Origin: Emticicia sp. BO119
GTDB lineage: Bacteria > Bacteroidota > Bacteroidia > Cytophagales > Spirosomataceae
Assembly: GCF_013912375.1 (NCBI RefSeq)
Contig: NZ_JACETV010000009.1
Coordinates: 62,001 to 126,000, forward strand
DNA length: 64,000 nucleotides
Direction of reading: 5' to 3'
Shown piece by piece: positions 9,492-18,436 of this stretch. The number at the start of each line of letters is the position of its first letter. Position 1 is the first letter of the stretch. Below the pieces are notes generated by a model. That model saw nothing but the letters and a program-made list of their open reading frames with translations. It was not told where the DNA came from and searched no databases. The position numbers and the translations under genes are program-made.

Positions 9492-10519
9492 AAATTTTAT
9501 TGAAAGCCATAGTAGGGAGTCAGGCATACGGAACAAATACAGCTAATTCGGACATAGATTATAAAGGTGTATATGCACAATCAGTAGATGAGCTGATAGG
9601 GTTTAATTATAAAGAGCAGATTGAAATATCAAAAGACGAATGTTACTTTGAGGTGCGTCGTTTTTTGCAATTGCTTCAATCTGCCAATCCAACAATGTTG
9701 GAGTTGCTGTATATGCCATCAAAGTGTATTGTTGAAAAGCACCCCGCTTTTGATATAATTATACAAAACAGGGACAAGTTTTTAACGCAAAAATGCCTGC
9801 ATTCTTTCGGCGGATATGCCATAGCCCAGATTAGTAAGGCTAAGGGCTTAGAAAAGAAAATGAATTGGGAGAATGCGAAGATAACCAGAAAGACACCTTT
9901 TGACTTTTGTTATATTTATGAAGAAGGCAAGACAATGCCTTTGCTATATTTTCTTGAAAGAAACAACTTATCGGCAGATAAATGTGGTTTAGTAGCCTTA
10001 AATCATTTCAAAAATTGCTATGCTTTGTATTATGATAGTACAGGAGAGTTGGGATATAAAGGTATTGTCTCAGAGAAAGGGAATGATGTAAAACGCAGTT
10101 CTGTGCCAAAAGGGGAGAAGCCATTGAGTATAATGTGTTTCAACCAGGAGGGGTATTCATCGCATTGTAAAGATTATGTGGAATATGAAACCTGGCTGAA
10201 AAACAGGAATGTACAACGCTATGTAGATATTGCTAATCATCAACAGCAGATAGATGGTAAAAACCTTTTGCATTGCCGTAGATTGTTAGACATGGCAATT
10301 GAAATAGCTACTCAGAAAACTATCAATGTAAGACACCCCAATACAGAAGAATTGCTGAAAATCAGGCGGGGAGAAATTGACTTAGCGGCTTTTATGCAAA
10401 GAGCAGAAGAAGAGATTATACAACTGAATGAATTATTTGAAAAGAGTGATTTGCCTAAGGAAGTAGATGGAGATTTTGTCAATGAGCTATTGTTGAAAGT
10501 GAGACATGCGGTAATATAA
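9488..10519 (+). CDS. predicted nucleotidyltransferase (COG3541/YcgL-like)
   Basis: A 343-residue protein beginning with a DNA polymerase beta-type nucleotidyltransferase signature: GSQAYGT near residues 11-17, then SDIDYKG near 22, which supplies the paired metal-binding aspartates. The remaining helical part matches the layout of the uncharacterised COG3541 family, known in bacteria and large phages. Its substrate is not established; adding or altering nucleotides at RNA ends would fit this operon but is only inference. The start overlaps the ligase stop by 4 bp, so the two are translationally coupled. Confidence 0.8.
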   Translation: MKILLKAIVGSQAYGTNTANSDIDYKGVYAQSVDELIGFNYKEQIEISKDECYFEVRRFLQLLQSANPTMLELLYMPSKCIVEKHPAFDIIIQNRDKFLTQKCLHSFGGYAIAQISKAKGLEKKMNWENAKITRKTPFDFCYIYEEGKTMPLLYFLERNNLSADKCGLVALNHFKNCYALYYDSTGELGYKGIVSEKGNDVKRSSVPKGEKPLSIMCFNQEGYSSHCKDYVEYETWLKNRNVQRYVDIANHQQQIDGKNLLHCRRLLDMAIEIATQKTINVRHPNTEELLKIRRGEIDLAAFMQRAEEEIIQLNELFEKSDLPKEVDGDFVNELLLKVRHAVI

Positions 10520-10525
10520 AACTAA

Positions 10526-11518
10526 ATGACAAAACTAAAAAAAGGTCTCGTATTCGGAAAATATATGCCTGTTCATTCAGGGCATCTGGCTTTGATTGAG
10601 TTTGCAAAATCTCAATGCAAACACGTAATCGTTTCAATGAGTTTTATGCCCAATGACCCAATTGACCATAGTTTACGTTTTGGCTGGCTACAAAAGATTT
10701 TTGAAGAACAGCCCAACGTTACGTTGGTAGAAAAGATTGATGATTTTCACGACGAGACTTTACCTCTTTTTGAAGTAACCAAACTTTGGGCTGAGTTTAT
10801 CCGTAGAGAATTTCCTGATATTGAAGGATTTTTCTGTTCTGAAGAATACGGTGAGCCTTTATCGTTTCACTTAGGCTTACCTTGTATTCTATTCGATAAG
10901 GCACGTGAATTGGTTCCTGTTTCAGCTACTAAAATCAGACAAAATCCTCTTGCCTATTGGGACTTTATACCAAATGTGATTCGCCCTTACTTTGTTAAGA
11001 AAATATGTCTTTATGGCCCTGAAAGTGTAGGTAAAACAGTTTTAAGCCAGAAATTGGCAAAATATTATCATACAGTTTTTGTACCCGAAGCTGCACGGCA
11101 GGTTTTGAAATCTAATGATATAGATGAAGATATAATCATTACAATAGGAAAAAGACAAACAGAATTGGTAAAAGAGCAGACATTAGTAGCTAATAAACTC
11201 CTATTCTGTGATACTGACCTCATAACTACGCAGATTTATGCCAGACATTATCTGGGTTTTATACCAGAGATACTGCCAGTATTAGAGCAACAAATTAAGT
11301 ATGATTTATATTTTTTGCTTGATATAGATGTGAAATGGGTAGATGATCCGTTACGTGATTTAGGCCATCGGTGAGCAGAGATGTATCAGACTTTTAAAAC
11401 CGAATTAGACAAACGACAAGTTAAATATGTAAGTATTAGTGGAAATTGGGAAAACAGAATGAGTAAGATGATTGATGAGATAAACAAATTGTCTTTACCA
11501 GTTCCCGACAACGAATAA
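10526..11518 (+). pseudogene. nadR: NadR-like NMN adenylyltransferase/ribosylnicotinamide kinase interrupted by an in-frame TGA
   Basis: The N-terminal domain is a nucleotidylyltransferase with GKYMPVHSGH (HxGH at about 17-20). The C-terminal domain is a P-loop kinase with GPESVGKT near 165, like NadR, which makes NAD from nicotinamide mononucleotide or riboside. After DPLRDLGHR the frame meets TGA at 11372-11374 (codon 283), but the same frame then stays open for 47 more sensible codons (AEMYQTFKTELDKR, then VSISGNWENR) to a TAA at 11516. This is the usual NadR C-terminus. A single CGA-to-TGA change explains it. The intact product would be 330 residues; as read, translation yields 282. Recent nonsense mutation, sequencing error or readthrough remain possible. 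Confidence 0.8.
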
Positions 11519-11532
11519 CTATAACAAACGAA

Positions 11533-12414
11533 ATGAAAACCGTGTTAATATTGCGTGGATTGCCTGCAAGCGGGAAATCTACTTTTGCCAGAAAGCTGTT
11601 AGATGAAAAAAGAGGTATATGGAAACGTCTGAATAAAGATGAGCTACGTGCCATGTTAGATAATTCGCATCATACTACGCATAACGAAAAATTTGTAGAA
11701 AAAGTGCGGGATATGATGTTGATAGAAGCCCTGAAAACAGGGCATCATATAGTAATTGATGATACCAATTTATCAGACCGACCAGTTGAGCGTATCACAC
11801 AAGTGGTAGAGAAATATAGAAAAGATACAGGCGATGAAGTAAGAATAGAAATCAAGGAAATGATGACTTCACTGGAGGAATCATTGGCAAGAGATGAAAC
11901 AAGAGAAAAAAAAGTAGGGAGGGAGGTGATTATGAAAATGTACAGACAACACGTATTGAAAAATGAGCGAGGACCATATTATCAGTCGCAGGACGATAAT
12001 CTGCCACCGGCTATTTTATGTGATTTAGACGGTACACTGGCTATCTTACATGCAAGAAGCCCCTATGATGCCGAACGCTGCGAGACAGATTTGTTGAATA
12101 AACCTGTGGCAGATATTGTACAAACTTATCATCAATTAGGTACAAAAGTGATTTTTATGTCAGGTAGAGAAGAAAAAGCCAGAAAGCAAACCATAAACTG
12201 GCTGGAATGTAATGGGATCACTTATGATGCTTTATATATGCGGGCAACCGGAGATTCACGTAAGGATTCAATAGTTAAAAAAGAATTATATGAAACTTAT
12301 GTGAGAGGTAAGTATTATGTAAAATTTGTCTTAGACGACCGTAATCAGGTAGTTGACTTGTGGCGTTTAGATTTAGGATTACCGTGTTTACAAGTAAACT
12401 ATGGAGATTTTTAG
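11533..12414 (+). CDS. polynucleotide kinase/phosphatase, T4 Pnkp-like
   Basis: The 293 residues closely match the 301-residue phage T4 enzyme in layout. The N-terminal 5'-OH kinase has P-loop GLPASGKST at 9-17 and an IDDTNLSDR segment near 75-83. The C-terminal 3'-phosphatase of the DxDxT/HAD class has DLDGT at 164-168, MSGREEK near 209 and LDDR near 267. Such enzymes heal RNA ends left by ribotoxins (3'-phosphate and 5'-OH) so that an Rnl1-type ligase, here the first gene of the operon, can seal them. The gene starts 14 bases after the nadR frame ends. A hairpin terminator includes its stop codon. Confidence 0.92.
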   Translation: MKTVLILRGLPASGKSTFARKLLDEKRGIWKRLNKDELRAMLDNSHHTTHNEKFVEKVRDMMLIEALKTGHHIVIDDTNLSDRPVERITQVVEKYRKDTGDEVRIEIKEMMTSLEESLARDETREKKVGREVIMKMYRQHVLKNERGPYYQSQDDNLPPAILCDLDGTLAILHARSPYDAERCETDLLNKPVADIVQTYHQLGTKVIFMSGREEKARKQTINWLECNGITYDALYMRATGDSRKDSIVKKELYETYVRGKYYVKFVLDDRNQVVDLWRLDLGLPCLQVNYGDF

Positions 12415-12437
12415 TGAGGTAGAATCCTATCTCACTA
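12412..12437. terminator. bidirectional terminator built from two convergent stop codons
   Basis: TAGTGAGGTAG and CTATCTCACTA pair over 11 bp (one G-U) around an AATC loop. The left arm begins with the Pnkp stop codon and the right arm begins with the stop codon of the convergent aminopeptidase. U-rich tails are weak, so efficiency is uncertain. Confidence 0.65.
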
Positions 12438-14388
12438 CTAAAACTTTGGCAAATGAATATTGACCAAAACTTATACGTACAATATAATTACCTGCCACCA
12501 AATCATTTGATTTAATACTTCTGGTATATCTGTCTGCACTTAGTTTCTCTTCTGGAAGCTCTTTTATTTTTCTACCCAACACGTCAAAGACTGTGATCTG
12601 AGCAACAGTATTCTGCTTCAAAGTAAAATCAACAAACACCTCATTTGTAGTTGGATTGGGAGAGATTTTCCAATCTATCAATTCACTAATAGGCTCTTTA
12701 CCTGTCGGCGTAATTTGTACTTCTGTTACTTCTTTGAGAATCTTATTCTCCGGGTCAAAAATTACCTGACTTACATCACCTTTAATATTTGGAATATCAA
12801 TATCCTGAGTGGCTTTGTCTATAAAAACAGTAGTAATAGTTTCACCTTGTGAAGTAATGATCTTTATATCAACAGGCATTAAAAAATATTCGGGCGTGGT
12901 ATTTTTAGTCTGAGTTACTTTTAAACTTAGAATTGATAAACCATCAGCAGTTTTGGCGGTAGTCCATCCATAAGTATATTTTGGATAGCTTTCACCATAA
13001 ACCCATTCCTTAAAAAAATAGTCTAAATTCAAGCCTGTAGTCTGTTCTGCTACTTTCTGAAAATCCTCTGTGGTAGCAGAATTATAGGCTAAAGGAGAAA
13101 CCAGATAGTTTTGCAGGATTTTAAAAAACTTCTCCTCTCCGACTATCCCACGTAACATATGCAATACCACACTACCTTTAGCATAAGTACGATTAAAACC
13201 AAAAATCTCGTTTTCGTTTGATATATTTTTTACAAACAGGCTTCCAATTGCTCTTTTAGCATAAAACATATCGCTGTTAATAGCGGTTTGGTACCCGGTT
13301 TTACCACCTATAGCTTCAGCATAGATAGCCTCGCTAAATGTTGCAAACCCCTCGTTAAGCCAGATATGTTCCCAGGTTTTGCACGTAATCTTATCACCAA
13401 ACCATTGGTGCGCCAATTCATGCGCAACAAGACTGCTCTCAAAACTACCCATCGAACTACAGGTCTGGTGTTCCATACCGCCCCCAAAGCCACATTGCTC
13501 ATGCCCATACTTTTCTTTAATAAACGGATACTGTCCGTATTTATCCGAGAAAAGTTTAAGCATAAATGGTGTCTGGTCTAATTGATTTCTTACATTAGAG
13601 GAGAAGTTCTCTGGATAGATATAATGTGTTACGGCCATTGAATCCGTAGCAGAGTATTTATAATAATTTTTATACTCAGTATAATTGCTACAAGAGATTG
13701 AAATCAGATAGTGAGCAATCGGATAACGGTTTTTCCATTGATAAGTTCTGGTGCCATTGCTATTATCTATTTTCTTTGTCAAAACGCCATTTGATACAGA
13801 AACAAATCCAAGCGGCATGGTTATCCACACATCAGATGAATCTGCCTTATCTGCCGGGGTATCTTTGCAAGGAAACCAGTCTGGAGCACCATAAGGTTCA
13901 CTTAATGACCATACGATTGGTGCTGCTCCATGAGAACCAAAAGTAAAACTACCAAATGCCGATGCAACCGGGCTGCCCTGATAGTATATGTCAACAGTAA
14001 CGGCTTGATTCTCAGTATAAGATTTGTCGAGTGTAATATTAACCTTTGCAGTTTCCTGAGCAAAGGCTAATTTCTTTGCTCCTAACTTGATAGAATCTAC
14101 TTTAAGCGTATTCTTTAAATCTAAAAAGAAGCTGGATATAGTAGATTTTGGCTTAAAACTGATGGTAGCCTCTCCTTTCAAATACCTTTGAGCATAAGAA
14201 ATGTCAAGATTCAATTTATAGTAACCTATATCTATTTTATCATCTCCCGGATAGGCTAATTGCATATAACGGGCATTTCTGGCAAATGAACTTTGCTTGG
14301 CTTGTGCGCAGCTGATTCCGCCATTCGTCTGAGCCAAACCTAATAAAGGATAAAAAATAAGCACTAAATACAGAAATGGATTTCTCAT
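12427..14388 (-). CDS. secreted M1-family aminopeptidase with T9SS sorting domain
   Basis: A 653-residue zinc metallopeptidase with a signal peptide (about 1-20, LLGLAQ). The N-domain is the beta-rich saddle of M1 enzymes, followed by the exopeptidase motif GGGMEH at 302-307 and the zinc motif HELAH at 323-327 with the third ligand Glu346 in WLNEGFA. The C-terminal 80 residues or so are a type IX secretion sorting domain, starting near ISPNPTTNE and ending in a hydrophobic strand. It should remove N-terminal residues from peptides outside the cell. Its start is 12 bases after the TonB-dependent receptor stop, so the two form an operon, probably for peptide digestion and uptake (inference). 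Confidence 0.93.
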   Translation of the reverse strand: MRNPFLYLVLIFYPLLGLAQTNGGISCAQAKQSSFARNARYMQLAYPGDDKIDIGYYKLNLDISYAQRYLKGEATISFKPKSTISSFFLDLKNTLKVDSIKLGAKKLAFAQETAKVNITLDKSYTENQAVTVDIYYQGSPVASAFGSFTFGSHGAAPIVWSLSEPYGAPDWFPCKDTPADKADSSDVWITMPLGFVSVSNGVLTKKIDNSNGTRTYQWKNRYPIAHYLISISCSNYTEYKNYYKYSATDSMAVTHYIYPENFSSNVRNQLDQTPFMLKLFSDKYGQYPFIKEKYGHEQCGFGGGMEHQTCSSMGSFESSLVAHELAHQWFGDKITCKTWEHIWLNEGFATFSEAIYAEAIGGKTGYQTAINSDMFYAKRAIGSLFVKNISNENEIFGFNRTYAKGSVVLHMLRGIVGEEKFFKILQNYLVSPLAYNSATTEDFQKVAEQTTGLNLDYFFKEWVYGESYPKYTYGWTTAKTADGLSILSLKVTQTKNTTPEYFLMPVDIKIITSQGETITTVFIDKATQDIDIPNIKGDVSQVIFDPENKILKEVTEVQITPTGKEPISELIDWKISPNPTTNEVFVDFTLKQNTVAQITVFDVLGRKIKELPEEKLSADRYTRSIKSNDLVAGNYIVRISFGQYSFAKVLVVR

Positions 14389-14400
14389 GTGTTTTTGTTA

Positions 14401-16746
14401 TCAGAATTCCCAACGATAGCTTAAAATGGGTATTAAACCTAACTGGTATTGTTTAACGACTTTTTTCTGTAAAATATCATAATAACTAAAGGCAGTATTT
14501 TTATAACCGGCTATATTCTGCATATCTAAGGCTAAAGTTCGCGAATATTTTTGTTTTGATTTTTTCAGATAAATACGGAAATCAGGACGGAAATAGTCAG
14601 GTTGTTTCACCGTAAATGCTTCTGTAATTTTATAGACGGCTCTCCTTGCTAATTGTGAAGCCTGTTCATCAATAGGTGTTTCATAAAACCCGCCAAGCCA
14701 TATAATTCTGATACTTGTTCCTAAGATACGATTTTTGCTATATTCCCATTCTTTACCTATTGTCAAATTAAAAATATGCTTTCCATTATAACGGCTATTC
14801 CTTTTAACACCATCCCCTCCTATATATGTAGAGTTATAATACGTACCATTTACTAACGCATAAAATCCTTTTGTAAGATATTGCTGATAAGTAATTTCAA
14901 TACCATAATTCTGTCCGGTACCTTTGTTTTGTAGTGGCTCATCTATGAAACCTTCTACTAAATTAAGTGTCGAAAAGCCCGGGTCAACTTTTTGAGTTAC
15001 CCATGCCGGATTTGTAATAACAGGAGCATTAAATATCTTCTGATAATACATTTCTGTTTTCAGATATGAACCTCGTTTAAAATAATACTGGTGGCTTAGT
15101 ACATAATGATGGGCTTTAGTGAAATCAAGTGAGATATTTGGTGTATTTTGTAATTGTGTACTATAAGCAAAATAAATCTGTGGCAATTGCAATTGGCTAT
15201 GCAAACCATAAGCAAAACTAACAGTTTGATTTGGTGTTAGCTGATAGCCCGCAGATATGCGGGGTTCAACAGACTGAGATTTACTAACTGTATAGTTCAG
15301 ATAATGTAAACCAATATTTACAGTAAGTTTTGTAACTGGAGTAAACTGCCAGTTAAAATAGGGCTGAAGCACAAAACCTTTGCCCGTTCCTTTAGCCGAT
15401 TGATCACTCGCAATCGAATAAACAGCATCAGATTGATGTGTGATAAAAGCACCTACTTTCAATAGGTTTTTAGAGTTTATTTTATAACTAAATGAACTGG
15501 TCAGAGAAATTCTACCTTTTGAAACGCTATCTGATTGGGTCAGGTATCTTTGAAAATTACTTTTACTTAATACATATCCTTTACGAACGCTTTCCAAGCC
15601 TGAACCTACCAGGGTAGTCTTCCATAAGAGTTTATCTCCAATAATCCTACTATGCGTTGCCCCTAAAGCCCCCATTTTGTTGGTATAATTAATATCGAAG
15701 CCATCCTTTTGTACTTCCCACAGCGTAGTATCCCGTTGTCCGGCAAAATAGTTACTACTTAGCCCCGCCATACCAAAAATTGTAAATGTTCCAGCTTTTT
15801 TGGTCGGTAAAGAAACATTGAATGATAAATCCTGAAAAGTAATGTCTTCACCACCAAAAGTTACTCCTATCAAGCCTAATAAACCAGTAAATGAATAGCG
15901 ATAGTTGATCAAATAGCTACCATTCTTTTTGGTATTACTCAGGGGGCCTTCTGCAGCTAAATCGAGACCAATCAAGCCTGCTTGAGCGGTAAACTCGTGT
16001 CTTTGGTTATTCCCTTTTCTTAAACGCATATCCATCACCCCTGAAAGTGCATTTCCATATTCAGCCGGGAAAGCCCCCGTCAGGAAATTCATATTGCCTA
16101 ATAGCTGAGCAGACAAGATATTGACACCACCTGAATTCTGGGTAATTCGATCACTGAAAGTACCTGCATTACTTAAGTGATTGGGGTTCACAATTTCTAC
16201 TCCTTCTAAGCGCCATTGCATACTATTGGGTGAATTACCACGAATAACCATGCCATTTGCCTGATCATTTGAATTGGCTACTCCTGCATAAGCTGAGGCC
16301 AAACGAGCAGGATCAAGATAAGTACCCGGATAACGGAATATCTGTTCAGTTGTGATAGAATGGATACTTGTGAGTGAGCCAGTCAGATTATTCGAAGGGG
16401 CTTTTACTGTAGCTTCTCCTAATTGTTTGGTTGTTTCCTGTAATCTGATTTCTAAGACTATTTCCTTACCTGATTCAACCAATATTTCTGAAATAGTCTG
16501 GGTCTCAAAACCTACGGAACTGATTTCAAGCTGATGACGCCCTACCGGAACTTTATCAAGTCGGAAAAAACCATTCTCATCAGTTTGAGTGCCCTGTGAA
16601 GTATTTTTTAAAACAATGGTTGCTCCTGAAAGTGGTTTTTCGTTATTCGTATCAATGATTCTTCCCCTAATCGTCTGGGTAGTTTGAGCGAAGAGATTTA
16701 AGTAAAGAAAAAGGATTATGACTGATAAGGTAATTTTTTTTAACAT
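14401..16746 (-). CDS. TonB-dependent outer-membrane receptor with carboxypeptidase-regulatory N-domain
   Basis: The 781 residues begin with a signal peptide (1-20, LNLFAQ). A CarboxypepD_reg-like beta domain follows (about 24-105; RGRIIDTNNEKPLSGATI opening), then a plug domain (about 115-230, with the MVIRGNSPNSMQWRLEG segment) and a 22-strand-type barrel. Such receptors import large or scarce nutrients using TonB energy. It is first in a two-gene operon with a secreted aminopeptidase, which points to peptide or peptide-bound nutrient uptake. No SusD partner is adjacent. Confidence 0.9.
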   Translation of the reverse strand: MLKKITLSVIILFLYLNLFAQTTQTIRGRIIDTNNEKPLSGATIVLKNTSQGTQTDENGFFRLDKVPVGRHQLEISSVGFETQTISEILVESGKEIVLEIRLQETTKQLGEATVKAPSNNLTGSLTSIHSITTEQIFRYPGTYLDPARLASAYAGVANSNDQANGMVIRGNSPNSMQWRLEGVEIVNPNHLSNAGTFSDRITQNSGGVNILSAQLLGNMNFLTGAFPAEYGNALSGVMDMRLRKGNNQRHEFTAQAGLIGLDLAAEGPLSNTKKNGSYLINYRYSFTGLLGLIGVTFGGEDITFQDLSFNVSLPTKKAGTFTIFGMAGLSSNYFAGQRDTTLWEVQKDGFDINYTNKMGALGATHSRIIGDKLLWKTTLVGSGLESVRKGYVLSKSNFQRYLTQSDSVSKGRISLTSSFSYKINSKNLLKVGAFITHQSDAVYSIASDQSAKGTGKGFVLQPYFNWQFTPVTKLTVNIGLHYLNYTVSKSQSVEPRISAGYQLTPNQTVSFAYGLHSQLQLPQIYFAYSTQLQNTPNISLDFTKAHHYVLSHQYYFKRGSYLKTEMYYQKIFNAPVITNPAWVTQKVDPGFSTLNLVEGFIDEPLQNKGTGQNYGIEITYQQYLTKGFYALVNGTYYNSTYIGGDGVKRNSRYNGKHIFNLTIGKEWEYSKNRILGTSIRIIWLGGFYETPIDEQASQLARRAVYKITEAFTVKQPDYFRPDFRIYLKKSKQKYSRTLALDMQNIAGYKNTAFSYYDILQKKVVKQYQLGLIPILSYRWEF

Positions 16747-16850
16747 CTGCTTTGAGACTTGAATTTTTCTTGAAATACCAGAACTTTATTCTTAAATATT
16801 AAACATTTTTGTATAGCAAAAGTTTAGTAAGTGTAATTAAAGCTACCGTC

Positions 16851-17489
16851 ATGATTTTAAGTAAATTTGAAGTTAAATTCTATCAGCAATTGGAAGAATT
16901 TTTCCAGATTCATGACTTCAATCTGCACTTAGAACATAAACAGTTTCGCAAAGCTACGCAAAACGGATTTCAGAATGTAATATTTTCTATTTCAGAAACA
17001 CAAAAAGAATATTGGATTGAAGTGAATTTTGGGGTTCGATGTGAATTTATTGAGCAATTGGCACAGCAGTTCATGCATAATACCAGAGGTAATCGTTCTA
17101 CTGCCAATACACTTGTTATTAGTTTTGGTAAATTTCAGAACCTAAAATACTTTAGATTTAAAGTAACAGACGAAGAAGAATTGGATAAGATTATAGACGA
17201 AATCAAGGTTTTTTTTGATAATAGAGGCTTTTTATTTTTACAAGAAGCAGCCTGTTTAGATAAAATAGATGATTTACTTAATGATATGCCTACTAAACCA
17301 TGCAGATATTTATATAATCAGGTTCACAGGTGTTTTAAAGGTGTAATTGCCGCAAAACTAACTGACAATCATAGTTTTACGACAATTACAAATATTTATA
17401 GACATTTTTTATTGAAGAATGGTTCAGATGAAGAATTGCTGAATTACGAGCGATTAGTCAGTTTTCTTCATTTTTACAATCCGAATTAG
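16851..17489 (+). CDS. uncharacterised cytoplasmic protein
   Basis: I do not recognise this family. Started at the ATG at 16851 the product is about 212 residues; an upstream in-frame start at 16809 would add 14 residues of doubtful character. It has no signal peptide or membrane segment. It opens with an amphipathic helix (KFEVKFYQQLEEFF) followed by strands around IWIEVNF-like text, and a second half rich in acidic helices. A DUF4304-like fold is possible but unproven. Its stop codon overlaps the stop of the convergent GIN-domain gene (shared TTAG). Confidence 0.65.
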   Translation: MILSKFEVKFYQQLEEFFQIHDFNLHLEHKQFRKATQNGFQNVIFSISETQKEYWIEVNFGVRCEFIEQLAQQFMHNTRGNRSTANTLVISFGKFQNLKYFRFKVTDEEELDKIIDEIKVFFDNRGFLFLQEAACLDKIDDLLNDMPTKPCRYLYNQVHRCFKGVIAAKLTDNHSFTTITNIYRHFLLKNGSDEELLNYERLVSFLHFYNPN

Positions 17490-18202
17490 TCTTTCTCTAC
17501 GTGGCTACTACCTGACAGATTCGAGCTAACATGTGGATTCCCACGGTATTTTACTTTACTTGCGCCACTTGCTCTTATATTTAATGTCTTACTTACATTT
17601 ACACGCCCGGTACTTGCCCCAGAAACATCCAAGATTGCTTTTTCAACGAGCGTATCGAAGCCATTTAATTTAGATGCACCCGATAAATCAGCCTCCATTT
17701 CTGTACCAATTCCTTCCAGATCTAATTCAGATGCTTCTGAAAGGTCTATTTCATAAATTCTGGCACTGGCAGATATTGTTGCATTTGAAGAACCAGATAA
17801 ATCAATTTCTAATTCATCAAGGTTATCAAAACCCCCAATATAAGATGTAGAGGCTCCTGAGAAAACAATTTCTTTTAGCGTGGGCATTTCAATATCAATT
17901 TCCATACGATATCGCCTGATTCGCCACTTAGAATAATATATTTTCAATTTGCCATTTGATGCTTTTACTATCAAATCATCAATATCTCTCCTGTCTCCAT
18001 TCGCTTTTATTCTAAAGTCATTAGCTTGTTTTACAGTAATATGGAAAGCATTTCCCATTTCTAACTTATCAAAATTTTTCAGATCAAAAGCTTTATCTTC
18101 CGGATTACGGGGTTCTATTCCTTGTTGAACCAACTCACACGAACTTATAAAGAAAGCTATGAGTGCAAAAGCTAACACGTTAGTTGATTTTAGTTTTTTC
18201 AT
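17486..18202 (-). CDS. GIN-domain (DUF2807) lipoprotein
   Basis: A 238-residue protein with a lipoprotein signal: hydrophobic stretch and lipobox ISSC with the modified cysteine at about residue 22. The rest is a right-handed beta-helix-like head-GIN domain of repeated short strands such as LSGSSNATIS, LSEASELDL and LSGASKLNG, each with the SGAS-type turn. It is expected to be anchored in a membrane, periplasmic or surface-facing. The family has no established biochemical role. Confidence 0.87.
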   Translation of the reverse strand: MKKLKSTNVLAFALIAFFISSCELVQQGIEPRNPEDKAFDLKNFDKLEMGNAFHITVKQANDFRIKANGDRRDIDDLIVKASNGKLKIYYSKWRIRRYRMEIDIEMPTLKEIVFSGASTSYIGGFDNLDELEIDLSGSSNATISASARIYEIDLSEASELDLEGIGTEMEADLSGASKLNGFDTLVEKAILDVSGASTGRVNVSKTLNIRASGASKVKYRGNPHVSSNLSGSSHVEKD

Positions 18203-18405
18203 AATAGTAAATTTTTATATTTGTGTATAAGACAAATGAGAAAAGAGATACCCCTACTATAGTCGTTGGTTTTGTTTTTTTGATGTGCTCCTAATTTTTT
18301 TGCTAATAATTTTCACTGAGAGTAAATGAGGGTATTGCGAGGTTGGATTGTCATATAAAAAATCCGTTTATCAAATAGTACTATCCAAGTTTGCCTTTAA
18401 TAAGC

Positions 18406-18413
18406 TATGTTTG
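18406..18413 (+). promoter_or_regulatory. candidate Bacteroidota -7 element for the ECF sigma gene
   Basis: TATGTTTG fits the TAnnTTTG consensus exactly and lies 24 bases before the GTG start. A well-spaced -33 TTG is not evident, so the promoter may be weak or activated. Confidence 0.45.
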
Positions 18414-18436
18414 CATAAACTTTCAAATTTTAGTCG

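Noticed and set aside
7339-12414. Prophage or plasmid remnant carrying the T4-like RNA-repair genes.
   Set aside because: No phage structural, integrase or replication genes, no att-like repeats, and the base composition is like the neighbours.
13288-13946. Several + frames of 60-100 codons opposite the aminopeptidase gene.
   Set aside because: They are antisense shadows of a strongly supported M1 peptidase coding sequence.
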